From assembly GCF_022484225.1 (NCBI RefSeq), contig NZ_JAKVLT010000001.1, forward strand, positions 1-64,000: a DNA stretch of 64,000 bases. Reading direction: 5' to 3'. A program made the translations under genes and the position numbers. A model generated the notes under the pieces. It made no database searches and was not told the origin of the DNA. It saw only the letters and a list, made by a program, of their open reading frames with translations. This document shows positions 12,970 to 22,256 of the stretch, piece by piece. This stretch comes from Pseudoramibacter sp. Lineage in GTDB: Bacteria; Bacillota; Clostridia; Eubacteriales; Eubacteriaceae. Position 1 is the stretch's first letter. Each line of letters starts with the position of its first letter.

Positions 12970-13602
12970 TTACGCTTGATCAATAGTGACCCGCCGGCCA
13001 TCCACATGAACCCGTCCAAGGCAAATCTGGCTCACCACCCAGGGCAGCAGGCGGTGTTCTTCTTCCAGCACCTTTTTCTGAATGTCTTCGGGCCGGTCGC
13101 TGTCGGCCAGAGGCACGGCACGCTGGGCGATGATCGGCCCGGCATCCGCTTCTTCATTCACAAAGTGAACGGTGGCCCCCGAAACCTTGCAGCCGTAGTT
13201 GTAAACCGCTTCGTGCACGTGCATGCCGTAATATCCCGGTCCGCAGAAAGACGGAATCAGCGCCGGATGGATGTTCACGATCCGGTTGGGATAGCGGTCC
13301 ACAAAATTTTTGGTGATAATTTTCAAGTAGCCGGCCAGCACGACCAGTTCACAGCCGTGGGCCTCTAAAACTTCGATGATCTGTTGATTAAAAGCTTCAG
13401 GTCCCGAATACTTTTTTTCATCGACGAATACCGCCGGAATGCCGGCCTTCTTCGCCCGTTCCAGGGCGTAGGCGCCGGCCTTGTTGGAAATCACCACCGT
13501 GATTTCACCGGTTTTCTGATGCACGCCGTCGATCACAGACTGGAGGTCCGTGCCGCCGCCGCTCGCCAGAACGCCGATTTTCATCAATGCTTTTGATTTC
13601 AT
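12970..13602 (-). CDS. purN: Phosphoribosylglycinamide formyltransferase
   Basis: 210 aa; formylates GAR with 10-formyl-tetrahydrofolate. Visible motifs: [17 protein letters not shown] at the N-terminus, catalytic region [22 protein letters not shown] and the H-x(n)-D pair in [17 protein letters not shown]. The ATG overlaps the purM stop in an ATGA, so the two are probably translationally coupled. An internal Met at codon 7 is an alternative start that matches many homologues more closely. Confidence 0.95.
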   Translation of the reverse strand: MKSKALMKIGVLASGGGTDLQSVIDGVHQKTGEITVVISNKAGAYALERAKKAGIPAVFVDEKKYSGPEAFNQQIIEVLEAHGCELVVLAGYLKIITKNFVDRYPNRIVNIHPALIPSFCGPGYYGMHVHEAVYNYGCKVSGATVHFVNEEADAGPIIAQRAVPLADSDRPEDIQKKVLEEEHRLLPWVVSQICLGRVHVDGRRVTIDQA

Positions 13603-14627
13603 AACTGAATTTTTTCCGATCCTTCCACGACTTCGCCGAGCACCACCGGTTTTTCACCCTTCTGCTTCAGTGCGTCCACAAAGCCGTCGGCCTGATCCTG
13701 AGGCAGGGCGCACACGAGGCCGATGCCCATATTAAACGTGTTGTACATGTCGTGGGCTTCAATATCGCCGAGCTGTCTCAGCACGTCGAAAATCGGCAGA
13801 GGTTCGATGACGGAGGTGTCGACCTTGGCACACAGACCGTCTGGAATCATTCTTGGGATATTTTCGTAGAAGCCGCCGCCGGTGATGTGGCTCATGCCCT
13901 TCACGTGGTAAGGCACGATGAGATCCGACAGGGCGTGGACGTAAATGCGCGTCGGCGTCAGCAGCGTTTCGCCGATGGTGGCACCCAATTCGTCAATATA
14001 AGTGTCAACGGTCAGGTCGTGGTCTTTAAAGAGCAGCTTGCGCACCAAAGAGAAACCGTTGGAATGGACCCCTGAAGACGGCAGCCCCACCAGAACGTCT
14101 CCCTTCTGGATCGACTGTCCCGTCACGATCTGGTCTTTTTCCACCACGCCGACGGCAAAACCGGCCAGGTCGTATTCATCTTCGCCGTACATATCCGGCA
14201 TTTCCGCCGTTTCACCGCCAATCAGGGCCATGTCCCCCTGGACACAGCCTTCTGCGACGCCGGACACGATTTTCGCGATCTTTTCCGGCGTGTTTTTGCC
14301 GCAGGCGATGTAGTCTAAAAAGAGCAGCGGCTTTGCGCCCTGACACAAAATGTCGTTGACGCACATGGCGACACAGTCAATGCCGACGGTGTCGTGGCGG
14401 TCCATCATAAAGGCGATCATCAGTTTCGTGCCGACCCCGTCGGTGCCTGAAATCAGGCACGGTTTGCGGTAGCCTTCCGGCAGTTCGATGACGCCGCCGA
14501 AACCGCCGAGTTCAGACAGCACGTATTGATTAAAAGTTCTCTTGACGTCTTTTTGGATCAGACGAACCGATTCGTATCCAGCCTCGACATCGACGCCGGC
14601 ATCTTTGTATGCATTTCTTTTGGACAT
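13599..14627 (-). CDS. purM: Phosphoribosylformylglycinamidine cyclo-ligase
   Basis: AIR synthetase, 342 aa from the ATG I prefer. It has the N-terminal [18 protein letters not shown], the [10 protein letters not shown] loop, the [12 protein letters not shown] motif and [14 protein letters not shown], all typical of PurM. AAAGGA is correctly spaced for the ATG at 14627 but abuts the ATG at 14633, so the downstream start is chosen. It overlaps purN by 4 bases. Confidence 0.95.
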   Translation of the reverse strand: MSKRNAYKDAGVDVEAGYESVRLIQKDVKRTFNQYVLSELGGFGGVIELPEGYRKPCLISGTDGVGTKLMIAFMMDRHDTVGIDCVAMCVNDILCQGAKPLLFLDYIACGKNTPEKIAKIVSGVAEGCVQGDMALIGGETAEMPDMYGEDEYDLAGFAVGVVEKDQIVTGQSIQKGDVLVGLPSSGVHSNGFSLVRKLLFKDHDLTVDTYIDELGATIGETLLTPTRIYVHALSDLIVPYHVKGMSHITGGGFYENIPRMIPDGLCAKVDTSVIEPLPIFDVLRQLGDIEAHDMYNTFNMGIGLVCALPQDQADGFVDALKQKGEKPVVLGEVVEGSEKIQL

Positions 14628-14646
14628 GAACATTCCTTTCTCGTTT

Positions 14647-15144
14647 TTATTCCTGATTTAAAAGGGCCTGGACTCTGGCATTTTTGGCTTTGACTTCTTC
14701 ATCCAGTTCCTGCTTGTACTGTTTGATGGCCTGGCGCAGTTCCGGATATTTCACCGACAAAATCTGAACGGCCAGAATCGCCGCATTGGCCGCGCCGTTG
14801 ACGGCGACGGTGGCAACCGGAATGCCCGTTGGCATCTGAACAATTGAAAACAGCGAATCCATCCCGCCTTCGAGGGAAGTTTTGATCGGGATACCGATGA
14901 CCGGAAGCGGGGTCGATCCTGCGATGACCCCCGGCAAATGCGCCGCTTTCCCGGCTGCTGCGATGATCACTTCGTAGCCCTGATCTTCTGCCGTCTGTGC
15001 AAAAGTGGCGAGTTCCCTCGGATTGCGGTGCGCCGAAATGACCTGAACGTCAATTTCCACTTTGAACTTCTTCAGCATGTCGATGCATTTCTTGACCACA
15101 TCAAAATCCGAATCGCTGCCCATAATTACTGCTACTTTTGCCAT
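14647..15144 (-). CDS. purE: N5-CAIR mutase, class I PurE
   Basis: 165 aa; interconverts carboxyaminoimidazole ribonucleotides. [22 protein letters not shown] and [14 protein letters not shown] are the phosphate-binding and active-site motifs of PurE. No purK is visible in the window, so either purK is elsewhere or the enzyme uses CO2 directly, as class II PurE does. Lies 19 bases upstream of purM and follows purL by 33 bases. Confidence 0.95.
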   Translation of the reverse strand: MAKVAVIMGSDSDFDVVKKCIDMLKKFKVEIDVQVISAHRNPRELATFAQTAEDQGYEVIIAAAGKAAHLPGVIAGSTPLPVIGIPIKTSLEGGMDSLFSIVQMPTGIPVATVAVNGAANAAILAVQILSVKYPELRQAIKQYKQELDEEVKAKNARVQALLNQE

Positions 15145-15177
15145 GTATTTTGCCTTCCTTTCATCATTTCATCATTA

Positions 15178-18100
15178 TTATTTAAAATACGCCACGCCGG
15201 ATTCAAAGATCTTCTGATCTTTTTCGCCCGGAATGTTTTTGTACAGGCCGTCGCCGATCCGTTCGGAGTGGCCCATCTTCCCGAGGATTCTGCCGTCTGC
15301 AGAGGTGATGCCTTCCACAGCGCACACAGAACCGTTGAGGTTGAAGCGGCCGTCCATGGTCGCGTGTCCGTCAAAATCGACATACTGGGTCGCGATCTGG
15401 CCATTCTTGATAAGCTTCTGGATCATGTCGTCGCTGGCGACAAAACGCCCTTCGCCGTGGGAAATCGGCACGCGGTAAATGCCGCCGAGCTTCGCCTGGG
15501 CGAGCCACGGTGACAGGTTGGAGACCACCTTCGTCAGCGGAATCGCTGAAATGTGGCGGCCGATAGTGTTGTAAGTCAGCGTCGGCATGCCCGGTTCGAT
15601 CTGTTCGATCTTGCCGTCCGGCAGAAGCCCCAGCTTGATCAGAGCCTGGAAGCCGTTGCAGATCCCGAGAATCAGGCCGTCCCGCTTGTTGAGCAGGTTC
15701 ATCACCGCTTCCATCATCTTCGGATTTCTGAAGACCGCCGCGATGAACTTCCCGGAGCCGTCGGGCTGATCCCCGGCTGAGAAGCCGCCAGGCAGCATGA
15801 TCATCTGGGCATTGTCAATGGCGTCGGCCATGGCGTTGATCGACGTTTCGATGTCCTGGGCATTTTGGTTCTTGAAGACGATGGTCTGGGCCACTGCGCC
15901 GGCTCTTTCAAAGGCTCTTGCGGAGTCGTATTCGCAGTTGTTGCCTGGGAAGACCGGAATGAAGACCCGGGGTTTTGCAAATTCAGACGCGCTGGCAATC
16001 ACAGGCCCGTCCTGATACAGCACGTCTTCGACGTGGCCTTCGGTTTCGACGGTTTCCGGATACACATCCCACAGCGGCTTCTGGTAAGCTTCCTGAAGGG
16101 CCTTCAGATCCATCTTCACATCGCCCGCTTCGATGGCCTGGGTATCAGTGGTTTTGCCGATGAGTTCGCCGGCGTCAAGCGGCGATGCGGTTTCCACCAC
16201 GAGGGTCCCCGGATCGGCTTCAAACAGCGCCTTTTCATCCAGAGAAGCGTCGAGGGCCACCCCGATTCGGTTGCCGAAGGCCATCTTCGTCAAAGTTTCC
16301 ATCAGCCCTGCGTCGCCGACGGTTCTCGCCGCGAGAATCTTCCCGTCAAGGACGAGCTGATGCACCTGATCGAAGGTGTCGGCAGCTGCCTTGAAATCGA
16401 TAAGTCCCTTTTCGTCCCGGCGAATCGGGAAACGGTACAGATAATGACCGGCATCTTTCAATTCGTTGGTGACGATATTCGCGATGTTTTCCGTGGTCAC
16501 GGCAAAGGAAATCAAGGTCGGCGGAACGGTCATCTTTTCAAAGGTCCCGGACATGGAGTCCTTCCCGCCGATGGCCGCGACGCCCATGGCCTTCTGGGCT
16601 TCAAAGGCGCCCAACAGGGCGGAAAACGGATGGCCCCATTTGACCGGATCCTGTTCCAGACGTTCGAAATATTCCTGGAAAGACAGACGGGCTTTTCTGA
16701 AGTCGCCGCCCATGGCCACCAGCTTGGACAGAGATTCGATGACGGCGGATTCGGCGCCGTGAAACGGGCTCCATTCCGCCAGAGTCGGATTGTAGCCGTA
16801 AGTCATGATTGAGCAGGTCGTCGTGGTTCCGTGTTCCACCGGAATCTTGGCGGCCATCCCGTCCTGAGGCGTTGCCGCGTATTTCCCGCCGTAGGGCATG
16901 GTGACGGTGCCGGCGCCGATGGTGGAGTCGAACATTTCCGAGAGCCCCTTCTGGCTCGCCACGTTGAGATCGCCCATGAGATCGAAGGTGCGCTTTTCGA
17001 TATCCCCTGTGGCTTCAAAAGCTTTTCTTTCTTTCGGTTCTTCGACGAGGACATCGGCGTACTGGGTCGCGCCGTTGGTATTTAAGAACTTCCGGGACAG
17101 GTTGAGCACCGTCTGGCCGCGCCATTTCATGACCAGACGTCCCGTATCGGTGACGTCGGCGACGTGGGTGACTTCCAGGTTTTCCTGATGGCCCAGTTCA
17201 ATGAAGCGGTCCACATCTTCAGGGGCGACCACCACGGCCATCCGTTCCTGAGATTCGGAAATCGCCAGTTCCGTGCCGTCGAGCCCTTCGTATTTCTTCG
17301 GCACCAGATCCAGATTGATGTCCAGGGAATCAGCCAGTTCCCCGATGGCCACAGAGACCCCGCCGGCGCCAAAGTCATTGCACCGCGTGATCATTCTGGC
17401 CAGTTTAGGATTTCTGAACAGCCGCTGAATCTTGCGTTCTTCGACCGGGTTCCCTTTCTGGACTTCTGCCCCGTCTTCCTGAATGGAATGGACGTTGTGG
17501 GCCTTGGAAGAACCTGTAGCGCCGCCGCATCCGTCGCGGCCGGTCCGGCCGCCGATAAGCAGCACGGCATCTCCCGGCTGCGGGGTTTCCCGGCGCACGT
17601 TTTTCTTCGGCACTGCGGCGATGACCGCGCCGACTTCCAGACGCTTGGCGAGGAAGCCCGGATCGTGCACTTCGTACACCTGACCGGTGGCAAGGCCGAT
17701 CTGGTTGCCGTAGGACGAATAGCCCTGGGCCGCTTCTTTAGAAATCTTGCGCTGAGGCAGCTTGCCTTCCATGGTTTCAGACAGCGGCGCGGTGACATCG
17801 CCGGCGCCGGTCAGGCGCATGGCCTGATAGACGTAGGCACGCCCTGAAAGCGGGTCGCGGATGGCGCCGCCGAGGCAGGTCGCTGCGCCCCCGAAAGGTT
17901 CAATTTCGGTGGGGTGATTGTGGGTTTCGTTCTTAAATTCCAAAAGCCAGTCTTCATCTTCCCCGTCGTGATCGACTTTGATGTTGACCGAACACGCGTT
18001 GATTTCGTCGGATTTGTCAAGATCTGGCAGGAGTCCCCGGGCGCGGATATCCTTGGCGCCGATGGTGCCCAAATCCATAAGCGTGATCGGGCGTTCTGTG

Positions 18101-18894
18101 TTTTCGCCGTAGATCACATCCCGGGTCGAATCGTAATCGGCGAAAGCCTGTTCCACCGCTTCGTTGATTTCGCCTTTTTCAAAAGTAATGTCATTTAAAT
18201 TCGTGGCAAAAGTCGTGTGCCGGCAGTGATCGGACCAATAGGTGTCGATGACCCTCAGTTCTGTGACCGTCGGGTCGCGTTTTTCGTCATCCCTGAAGTA
18301 TGCCTGGACCATTTCGATGTCCGCCTGGCTCATGGCAAACCCCATATCCTGCTTAAAGGCTGCGAGTTCTTCCTTCGTTTGATCAATAAAACCCTCTATC
18401 GTCGAAACCGGCGCCGGATCCTTCACGGCATCGGTCAGGGTTTGACGCGGTGCGAGATCGGCTTCTTTCGAGTCAACAGGGTTGATCAGATACTGTTTAA
18501 TTTTCTGGACATCATCGTCCGACAAATCGCCTTTGAGGACGTAGCATTTCGCCACTTTGATCACCGGCCGTGTGCCTGAAACCAGCTGGACGCACTGGGT
18601 TGCAAAATCAGCCTGCTGATCGTACTGTCCCGGCAGATATTCGATGGCAAAAACCTTTTCATCTTCTGCAACCGGCAGTTCGTCAACGTAAACGTTGTCC
18701 ACATTCGGTTCCGAGAAAATGGTGTCCACGACGCGCTGCATGACGTCGTCCGGCAAAGCCTCGATATCGTAACGGTTAATAATGCGAAGCCCGGTCAAGC
18801 GCTTTAAATTTAATAATTTTTTAAAGCTCGCTGCAAGGGCCTTGGATTTTGTGTTAAATCCTGCTTTTTTTTCGACGTAAAATCTCTTGATCAA
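15178..18894 (-). CDS. purL: Single-chain phosphoribosylformylglycinamidine synthase
   Basis: About 1238 aa; makes FGAM from FGAR, glutamine and ATP. It is the large fused form with a C-terminal glutaminase domain, unlike the separate PurS-PurQ-PurL of Bacillus. The synthetase part has NETHNHPTEIEPFGGAATC and two PurM-like halves; the glutaminase part (from about 970) shows GNNCEYDSARAFERAGA, PGGFSAGDQ, the nucleophile in ILGICNGFQAL and HGEGRF. The frame opens at a TTG at 18915, but a second TTG at 18894 lies 9 bases after AAAGGCGG and gives the family-like start (M)IKRFYVEKK, so 18894 is chosen. First gene of the purine operon; purF, purC and purB are not in the window. Confidence 0.95.
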   Translation of the reverse strand: MIKRFYVEKKAGFNTKSKALAASFKKLLNLKRLTGLRIINRYDIEALPDDVMQRVVDTIFSEPNVDNVYVDELPVAEDEKVFAIEYLPGQYDQQADFATQCVQLVSGTRPVIKVAKCYVLKGDLSDDDVQKIKQYLINPVDSKEADLAPRQTLTDAVKDPAPVSTIEGFIDQTKEELAAFKQDMGFAMSQADIEMVQAYFRDDEKRDPTVTELRVIDTYWSDHCRHTTFATNLNDITFEKGEINEAVEQAFADYDSTRDVIYGENTERPITLMDLGTIGAKDIRARGLLPDLDKSDEINACSVNIKVDHDGEDEDWLLEFKNETHNHPTEIEPFGGAATCLGGAIRDPLSGRAYVYQAMRLTGAGDVTAPLSETMEGKLPQRKISKEAAQGYSSYGNQIGLATGQVYEVHDPGFLAKRLEVGAVIAAVPKKNVRRETPQPGDAVLLIGGRTGRDGCGGATGSSKAHNVHSIQEDGAEVQKGNPVEERKIQRLFRNPKLARMITRCNDFGAGGVSVAIGELADSLDINLDLVPKKYEGLDGTELAISESQERMAVVVAPEDVDRFIELGHQENLEVTHVADVTDTGRLVMKWRGQTVLNLSRKFLNTNGATQYADVLVEEPKERKAFEATGDIEKRTFDLMGDLNVASQKGLSEMFDSTIGAGTVTMPYGGKYAATPQDGMAAKIPVEHGTTTTCSIMTYGYNPTLAEWSPFHGAESAVIESLSKLVAMGGDFRKARLSFQEYFERLEQDPVKWGHPFSALLGAFEAQKAMGVAAIGGKDSMSGTFEKMTVPPTLISFAVTTENIANIVTNELKDAGHYLYRFPIRRDEKGLIDFKAAADTFDQVHQLVLDGKILAARTVGDAGLMETLTKMAFGNRIGVALDASLDEKALFEADPGTLVVETASPLDAGELIGKTTDTQAIEAGDVKMDLKALQEAYQKPLWDVYPETVETEGHVEDVLYQDGPVIASASEFAKPRVFIPVFPGNNCEYDSARAFERAGAVAQTIVFKNQNAQDIETSINAMADAIDNAQMIMLPGGFSAGDQPDGSGKFIAAVFRNPKMMEAVMNLLNKRDGLILGICNGFQALIKLGLLPDGKIEQIEPGMPTLTYNTIGRHISAIPLTKVVSNLSPWLAQAKLGGIYRVPISHGEGRFVASDDMIQKLIKNGQIATQYVDFDGHATMDGRFNLNGSVCAVEGITSADGRILGKMGHSERIGDGLYKNIPGEKDQKIFESGVAYFK

Positions 18895-18928
18895 TGTACA
18901 AATCCGCCTTTTCAATAGATTTGCATTT

Positions 18929-18957
18929 ATTGTATCGCTTTTTTAATAAATTTTCAA
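18929..18957 (-). promoter_or_regulatory. Purine operon promoter
   Basis: On the minus strand: TTGAAA (18952-18957), 17 bases, TACAAT (18929-18934). The implied leader before purL is only about 30 bases, too short for a purine riboswitch, and I see no PurBox in the upstream region. Confidence 0.8.
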
Positions 18958-19045
18958 CGCAATTACAATCATATCCCCGGCAAGGAACAAGGTTTTCTCG
19001 TCCACTAAAGGAAAATCTTTGTCATTTCTCCCGATTAAAGGCGAA

Positions 19046-19057
19046 TTCTGCTATAAT
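19046..19057 (+). promoter_or_regulatory. Extended -10 promoter of the metallo-hydrolase gene
   Basis: TGCTATAAT: a perfect TATAAT (19052-19057) with the TG extension one base upstream and no good -35 at the right distance. Confidence 0.6.
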
Positions 19058-19095
19058 AAAAGAAATTGATTTCTATTTAAATACAGGAGGGAACG

Positions 19096-19812
19096 ATGAA
19101 AATTACATATTTGCACCATTCCGGGTTTGTGGTTGAGCTCGACAAAAACACCCTGGTTTTTGATGCAATCACCTATATTCAGCCCCAATTACTTAAACGG
19201 GGACACCGCAAGTATTTCTTCGCTTCGCACAGCCACACCGATCATTTTTCCCAGATCATCTACAATTACGGCACCGATTTTGACACCCGCTACATCTTAA
19301 GCGACGACATCACCCGGCGCGGCGGCAAAAAGACCACTTTCGTCAAACCTTACGAACACCTGCACTACGACGACCTCAAATGCGGTCCCGTGGAAATCGA
19401 CACCTTCGGCTCCACCGACCTCGGCGTCTCTTTTCTGGTTCAGGCCGAAGGCAAGGTCATATTCCACGCCGGCGATTTAAACTGGTGGGACTGGTCTCCT
19501 GAAGCCCGTCCTGAAATTGACCGCGCCGCCGAAGAACGGGATTTCAAGGCCGAAATCGCCAAAATCAAAGATTTCCTTGAAACCCATCACAGAACCATCA
19601 ACGTGGCTTTCGTCCCTGTAGATTCCAGACTGGGCCGCTCCGCGACCAAAACTGCCGAATACTTCATCGACGAACTGCATCCGAAAATGCTCGCGCCCAT
19701 GCACTGCTGGGACGAATACAGCGTAATTTCCGACCTGCAGCAGGCGACCTACGGCAAGGACGTCAAAATCCTGACCATGTCCAAGCGCAACGAAACCATT
19801 TACGAAGACTGA
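19096..19812 (+). CDS. Metallo-beta-lactamase fold hydrolase
   Basis: 238 aa MBL-fold protein. The metal-binding signature SHSHTDHF (near residue 38-45) and downstream ligands in FHAGDLNWWD and PMHCWDEYS are present. The short chain and the start ITYLHHSGFVVELD resemble UlaG-like and YcbL-like zinc hydrolases of unknown substrate. AGGAGG lies 6 bases before the ATG. It diverges from purL and converges on whiA; its terminator has been split by an insertion sequence. Confidence 0.8.
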   Translation: MKITYLHHSGFVVELDKNTLVFDAITYIQPQLLKRGHRKYFFASHSHTDHFSQIIYNYGTDFDTRYILSDDITRRGGKKTTFVKPYEHLHYDDLKCGPVEIDTFGSTDLGVSFLVQAEGKVIFHAGDLNWWDWSPEARPEIDRAAEERDFKAEIAKIKDFLETHHRTINVAFVPVDSRLGRSATKTAEYFIDELHPKMLAPMHCWDEYSVISDLQQATYGKDVKILTMSKRNETIYED

Positions 19813-19825
19813 GGCGTTTCACTAA

Positions 19826-19839
19826 AATAAGCCTCGGGA
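19826..19839. terminator. Left arm of a terminator split by the IS
   Basis: AATAAGCCTCGGGA left of the element is complementary (one bulge or mismatch) to TCCCAAGGCTTATT right of it at about 21322-21335, which is followed by a T-run. Joined together they form a bidirectional rho-independent terminator between this hydrolase gene and the convergent whiA. Confidence 0.75.
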
Positions 19840-19887
19840 AAAATGATATGTACCCAGAATCCTGGACACATTGACTAGCGGCTTTGC

Positions 19888-20772
19888 TTAACAACTGGAT
19901 GCTAACCTGTACTTTGCAGGCGGCATCCAGTTTGTTTTTTTCTGAATCCGCTTGTTGTTGTAATACTGCATATATTCTTTTATCGCTTTGCTGAACGCTT
20001 CAAATGATTTATAATTTTTTTCCTCGCCATAGTACATTTCGTTTTTTAATCGTCCGAAGAAGGTTTCCATGATGCAGTTATCATAGCAATTTCCCTTTCT
20101 GGACATTGACTGAATAATTCCGTGCTCTCTTAAAGTTTTTCGATAAAACCAGTGTTGGTACTGCCAGCCTTGATCTGAATGCATAATCAGTCCTTCTACA
20201 TGAGGAAACTTTTTGAAGGCTTGTTGCAGCATTTTTTTAATCTGTTCCATGTTGGGACTTAAAGATAAATCGTACGCAATGATCTCGTTCGTGTGCATGT
20301 CAAGAATGGGAGAAAGGTAGCATTTCCCCCAGGAGAAGTTGAACTGGCTTACATCAGTTGTCCATTTTTCCAAAGGTGCTTTTGTGTTGAAATCTCTGCT
20401 GATGATATTGTCAGCAATCTTCCCAACGGTCCCCACATAGGAATGATATTTTTCTTTTGGACGTTTGCCGCAGAGGCTCATCTGGTGCATCAGTCTCTGG
20501 ACCCTTTTATGATTAACTTTATGGCCTTGATTCACCAACTCGTGATAGATTCTTCGGACCCCGTACCTTCCGTGATGGTTTTCAAAAATAGTTTTGATTC
20601 TCTCGGAAAGCGCTGCATTCCGTTTGGCAACGCGGTCTGGTTTCTTGATTTCAAAGTAATAAGTAGAACGTGCCATTCCTGCTGCCTTCAGCAAATATTT
20701 TAGTTGGAATCCTTTTTGTCTGAGTGCTTCGACGGCTTTTGCTTTTTCGCCTTGAGATGCTGTTCGGCCCAC
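19888..20772 (-). CDS. IS3-family transposase OrfB (DDE integrase)
   Basis: 294 aa in the frame beginning at a GTG. The catalytic DDE triad is intact: D in KWTTDVSQF, D in MHSDQGWQYQ, and E in CYDNCIMETFFGRLKNE, with the spacing usual for IS3. The HTH_21 region RYGVRRIYHELVNQG precedes it. In this family OrfB is mainly made as an OrfAB fusion by -1 frameshifting; the frame is open upstream through the overlap with orfA as far as the A7 tract at 20796-20802. Confidence 0.92.
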   Translation of the reverse strand: MGRTASQGEKAKAVEALRQKGFQLKYLLKAAGMARSTYYFEIKKPDRVAKRNAALSERIKTIFENHHGRYGVRRIYHELVNQGHKVNHKRVQRLMHQMSLCGKRPKEKYHSYVGTVGKIADNIISRDFNTKAPLEKWTTDVSQFNFSWGKCYLSPILDMHTNEIIAYDLSLSPNMEQIKKMLQQAFKKFPHVEGLIMHSDQGWQYQHWFYRKTLREHGIIQSMSRKGNCYDNCIMETFFGRLKNEMYYGEEKNYKSFEAFSKAIKEYMQYYNNKRIQKKTNWMPPAKYRLASSC

Positions 20773-21272
20773 TTTTCGCGCCTCAAGGCGATCAGTTTTT
20801 TTCTAAAGGCAATCTCCGCTTTCATGTACGCATTTTCTTCTCTGAGACGGATTAATTCTTCACGTTCTGATTCCGTTAATGGCTGTGGTTGATCTGATTT
20901 CTTTTTCTTCATGGACGGTTCCTTCGGCTTTTTTCCTTTACGTTTGTTTACCAGTCCATTATACCCTTCTTCCTTATATCTGCGCACCCATTGATAAAGC
21001 ATACCCTTACCAATCCCAGCAAGGCAAGCAACAGATCGGAATGAATTCCCTGCAAGCACCTGCGATACTACAGCCAATTTATCCTCAGGGGACCACTTTC
21101 TTTGGTGTTTTGGATGCTTTAACGCTTCTGGACCAAACCTTTCATCAATTTCTGACCATGTACGAATAGTGTTATGAAAGTGATGAGTAGAAATACCATC
21201 CGGCGTTTCGGGCCATCTTCCAGATCTGTAAAGTTCTATACATTTCAATTTAAACTCAAAACTATAACGCAT
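20700..21272 (-). CDS. IS3-family OrfA (helix-turn-helix, leucine zipper)
   Basis: 190 aa. Two helix-turn-helix units are visible (about 1-60 and 65-110, the latter with FRSVACLAGIGKGMLYQWVRRY), followed by a basic linker KRKGKKPKEPSMKKKKSD and a coiled-coil stretch EREELIRLREENAYMKAEIAFRKKL typical of IS150-type OrfA. AAGGAGG stands 7 bases before the ATG. It overlaps orfB by 73 bases in the -1 frame. Confidence 0.9.
   Translation of the reverse strand: MRYSFEFKLKCIELYRSGRWPETPDGISTHHFHNTIRTWSEIDERFGPEALKHPKHQRKWSPEDKLAVVSQVLAGNSFRSVACLAGIGKGMLYQWVRRYKEEGYNGLVNKRKGKKPKEPSMKKKKSDQPQPLTESEREELIRLREENAYMKAEIAFRKKLIALRREKWAEQHLKAKKQKPSKHSDKKDSN
20796..20802 (-). other. Likely programmed -1 frameshift site
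   Basis: Seven A residues on the minus strand are phased in orfA as A AAA AAA, the X-XXY-YYZ slippery arrangement. A -1 slip here enters the orfB frame, which is open from this point through to the orfB stop. Confidence 0.65.
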
Positions 21273-21321
21273 AAAAAATCCTCCTTACTGGTTGTCCAGT
21301 AAAGAGGGTACATATCAAAAA

Positions 21322-21335
21322 TCCCAAGGCTTATT
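21322..21335. terminator. Right arm of the IS-split terminator
   Basis: TCCCAAGGCTTATT followed by a T-run. It is the counterpart of the left arm at 19826-19839 and lies directly after the whiA stop codon on the minus strand. Confidence 0.75.
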
Positions 21336-21338
21336 TTT

Positions 21339-22256
21339 TTATAAAGAATCCGCATACTTATTGATTTTGCGCATGCGGTAATACAGCGTCGATTTCCGAA
21401 GGGGCGGATCCATGAGCGCACCCAGCTCCTGGACCGACAGCTCCGGATGCTCCAGGCGCATTTCAGCCACTTCCCGCAGGGGTTTCGGCAGCACGCCGAG
21501 GCCCGTTTTGGCTTCGATTTTCCGGATGGCGCTGATCTGGTTGCCTGCCGCCTTGGCGCTTTTTTGGAGATTGGCCACATCGCAGTTGACCTTGCGGTTC
21601 ACGTCGTTGCGCACCCCTTTGACGATTCTCACATTGGTCATCCTCAAAGAGGCTTTGGACGCGCCGATCAGGCTTAAGAAATCGGCGATGCTGTCGCTGC
21701 CCCTGAAATCGAGCACCCCCTGGCCGCCCCGCACCCGGGCTTTGCAGGAAATACCGTAGTCTTTTAATATCAGGCTGAGGTTTTCAAAAAAAACAGAAGG
21801 ACTGCCGTTTAATTCCAGCTGATATTTTTTCGCAGGGTCTGAAACAGAGCCGCACCCCAGAAAAAGCCCCCTGAGGTACGCCTTGAAATAATGCTGTTTG
21901 GACAGAAAATAAGGCGGAATATTGACGCCCGCCGTCTGTTTCTCAATCCGCGCATCTTTTTTGATCTGGCGGCAGGCTTCAGAGCTTTGAGTTTCGACGA
22001 CGTAAACCCGCTGCCGGCGCTCCTCGTTAATCGTCACTGAAAAGCCGCTGCCGTACAAGGTTTTGCTGAGCCGCCTAAGCCGTGCAGCTAAAAAAGGCAG
22101 CTCCGTCGTAATCGAAATGCGGTCCGGATGATCGGCCTGCCGTCCGGACAGCACATATCCGCCCATGATCAGGCCCGCTAATTCCGCCCGGTTTTCGTTG
22201 CCGCTGCGGCCCTCAATCTGGCATAATTCTTTTTTAACTTCAACTGAAAAACTCAT
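21339..22256 (-). CDS. whiA: Sporulation/cell-division regulator WhiA
   Basis: 305 aa. N-terminal LAGLIDADG-like domain (SFSVEVKKELCQIEGRS onward, with the GLFLGCGSVSDPAKKYQLEL core near residue 130) and a C-terminal helix-turn-helix (HPELSVQELGALMDPPLRKSTLYYRMRKI). WhiA is a DNA-binding protein widespread in Gram-positives, with roles in sporulation (Streptomyces) and chromosome segregation (Bacillus). Its ATG overlaps the yvcK stop (ATGA). Last gene of the murB-rapZ-yvcK-whiA group; its natural terminator is interrupted by the IS. Confidence 0.94.
   Translation of the reverse strand: MSFSVEVKKELCQIEGRSGNENRAELAGLIMGGYVLSGRQADHPDRISITTELPFLAARLRRLSKTLYGSGFSVTINEERRQRVYVVETQSSEACRQIKKDARIEKQTAGVNIPPYFLSKQHYFKAYLRGLFLGCGSVSDPAKKYQLELNGSPSVFFENLSLILKDYGISCKARVRGGQGVLDFRGSDSIADFLSLIGASKASLRMTNVRIVKGVRNDVNRKVNCDVANLQKSAKAAGNQISAIRKIEAKTGLGVLPKPLREVAEMRLEHPELSVQELGALMDPPLRKSTLYYRMRKINKYADSL

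Larger units (their letters stand above)
19844..21317 (-). mobile_element. IS3-family insertion sequence (IS150-like)
   Basis: About 1474 bp bounded by terminal inverted repeats of about 25 bp: both ends begin TGATATGTACCC inward, differ over 7 positions, then share TGGACA; about 20 of 25 positions match. The ends have the 5'-TG...CA-3' form usual for the IS3 family. Inside are overlapping orfA and orfB, both intact. Runs of A flank both ends (AAAA on each side), consistent with a 3-4 base target duplication. The right end also carries a short palindrome, TACTGG-TTG-TCCAGTA, just ahead of the orfA ribosome binding site. The element appears complete and potentially active. Confidence 0.93.

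Noticed and set aside
15865..16812. 315-residue plus-strand frame opposite purL
   Set aside because: Same codon-bias shadow; the real gene on the minus strand has clear PurL and glutaminase motifs across the entire stretch.
18916..19095. Purine riboswitch or PurBox for purL
   Set aside because: The promoter leaves a leader of only about 30 bases, too short for a riboswitch aptamer, and no CGAAC-type box pair is present.
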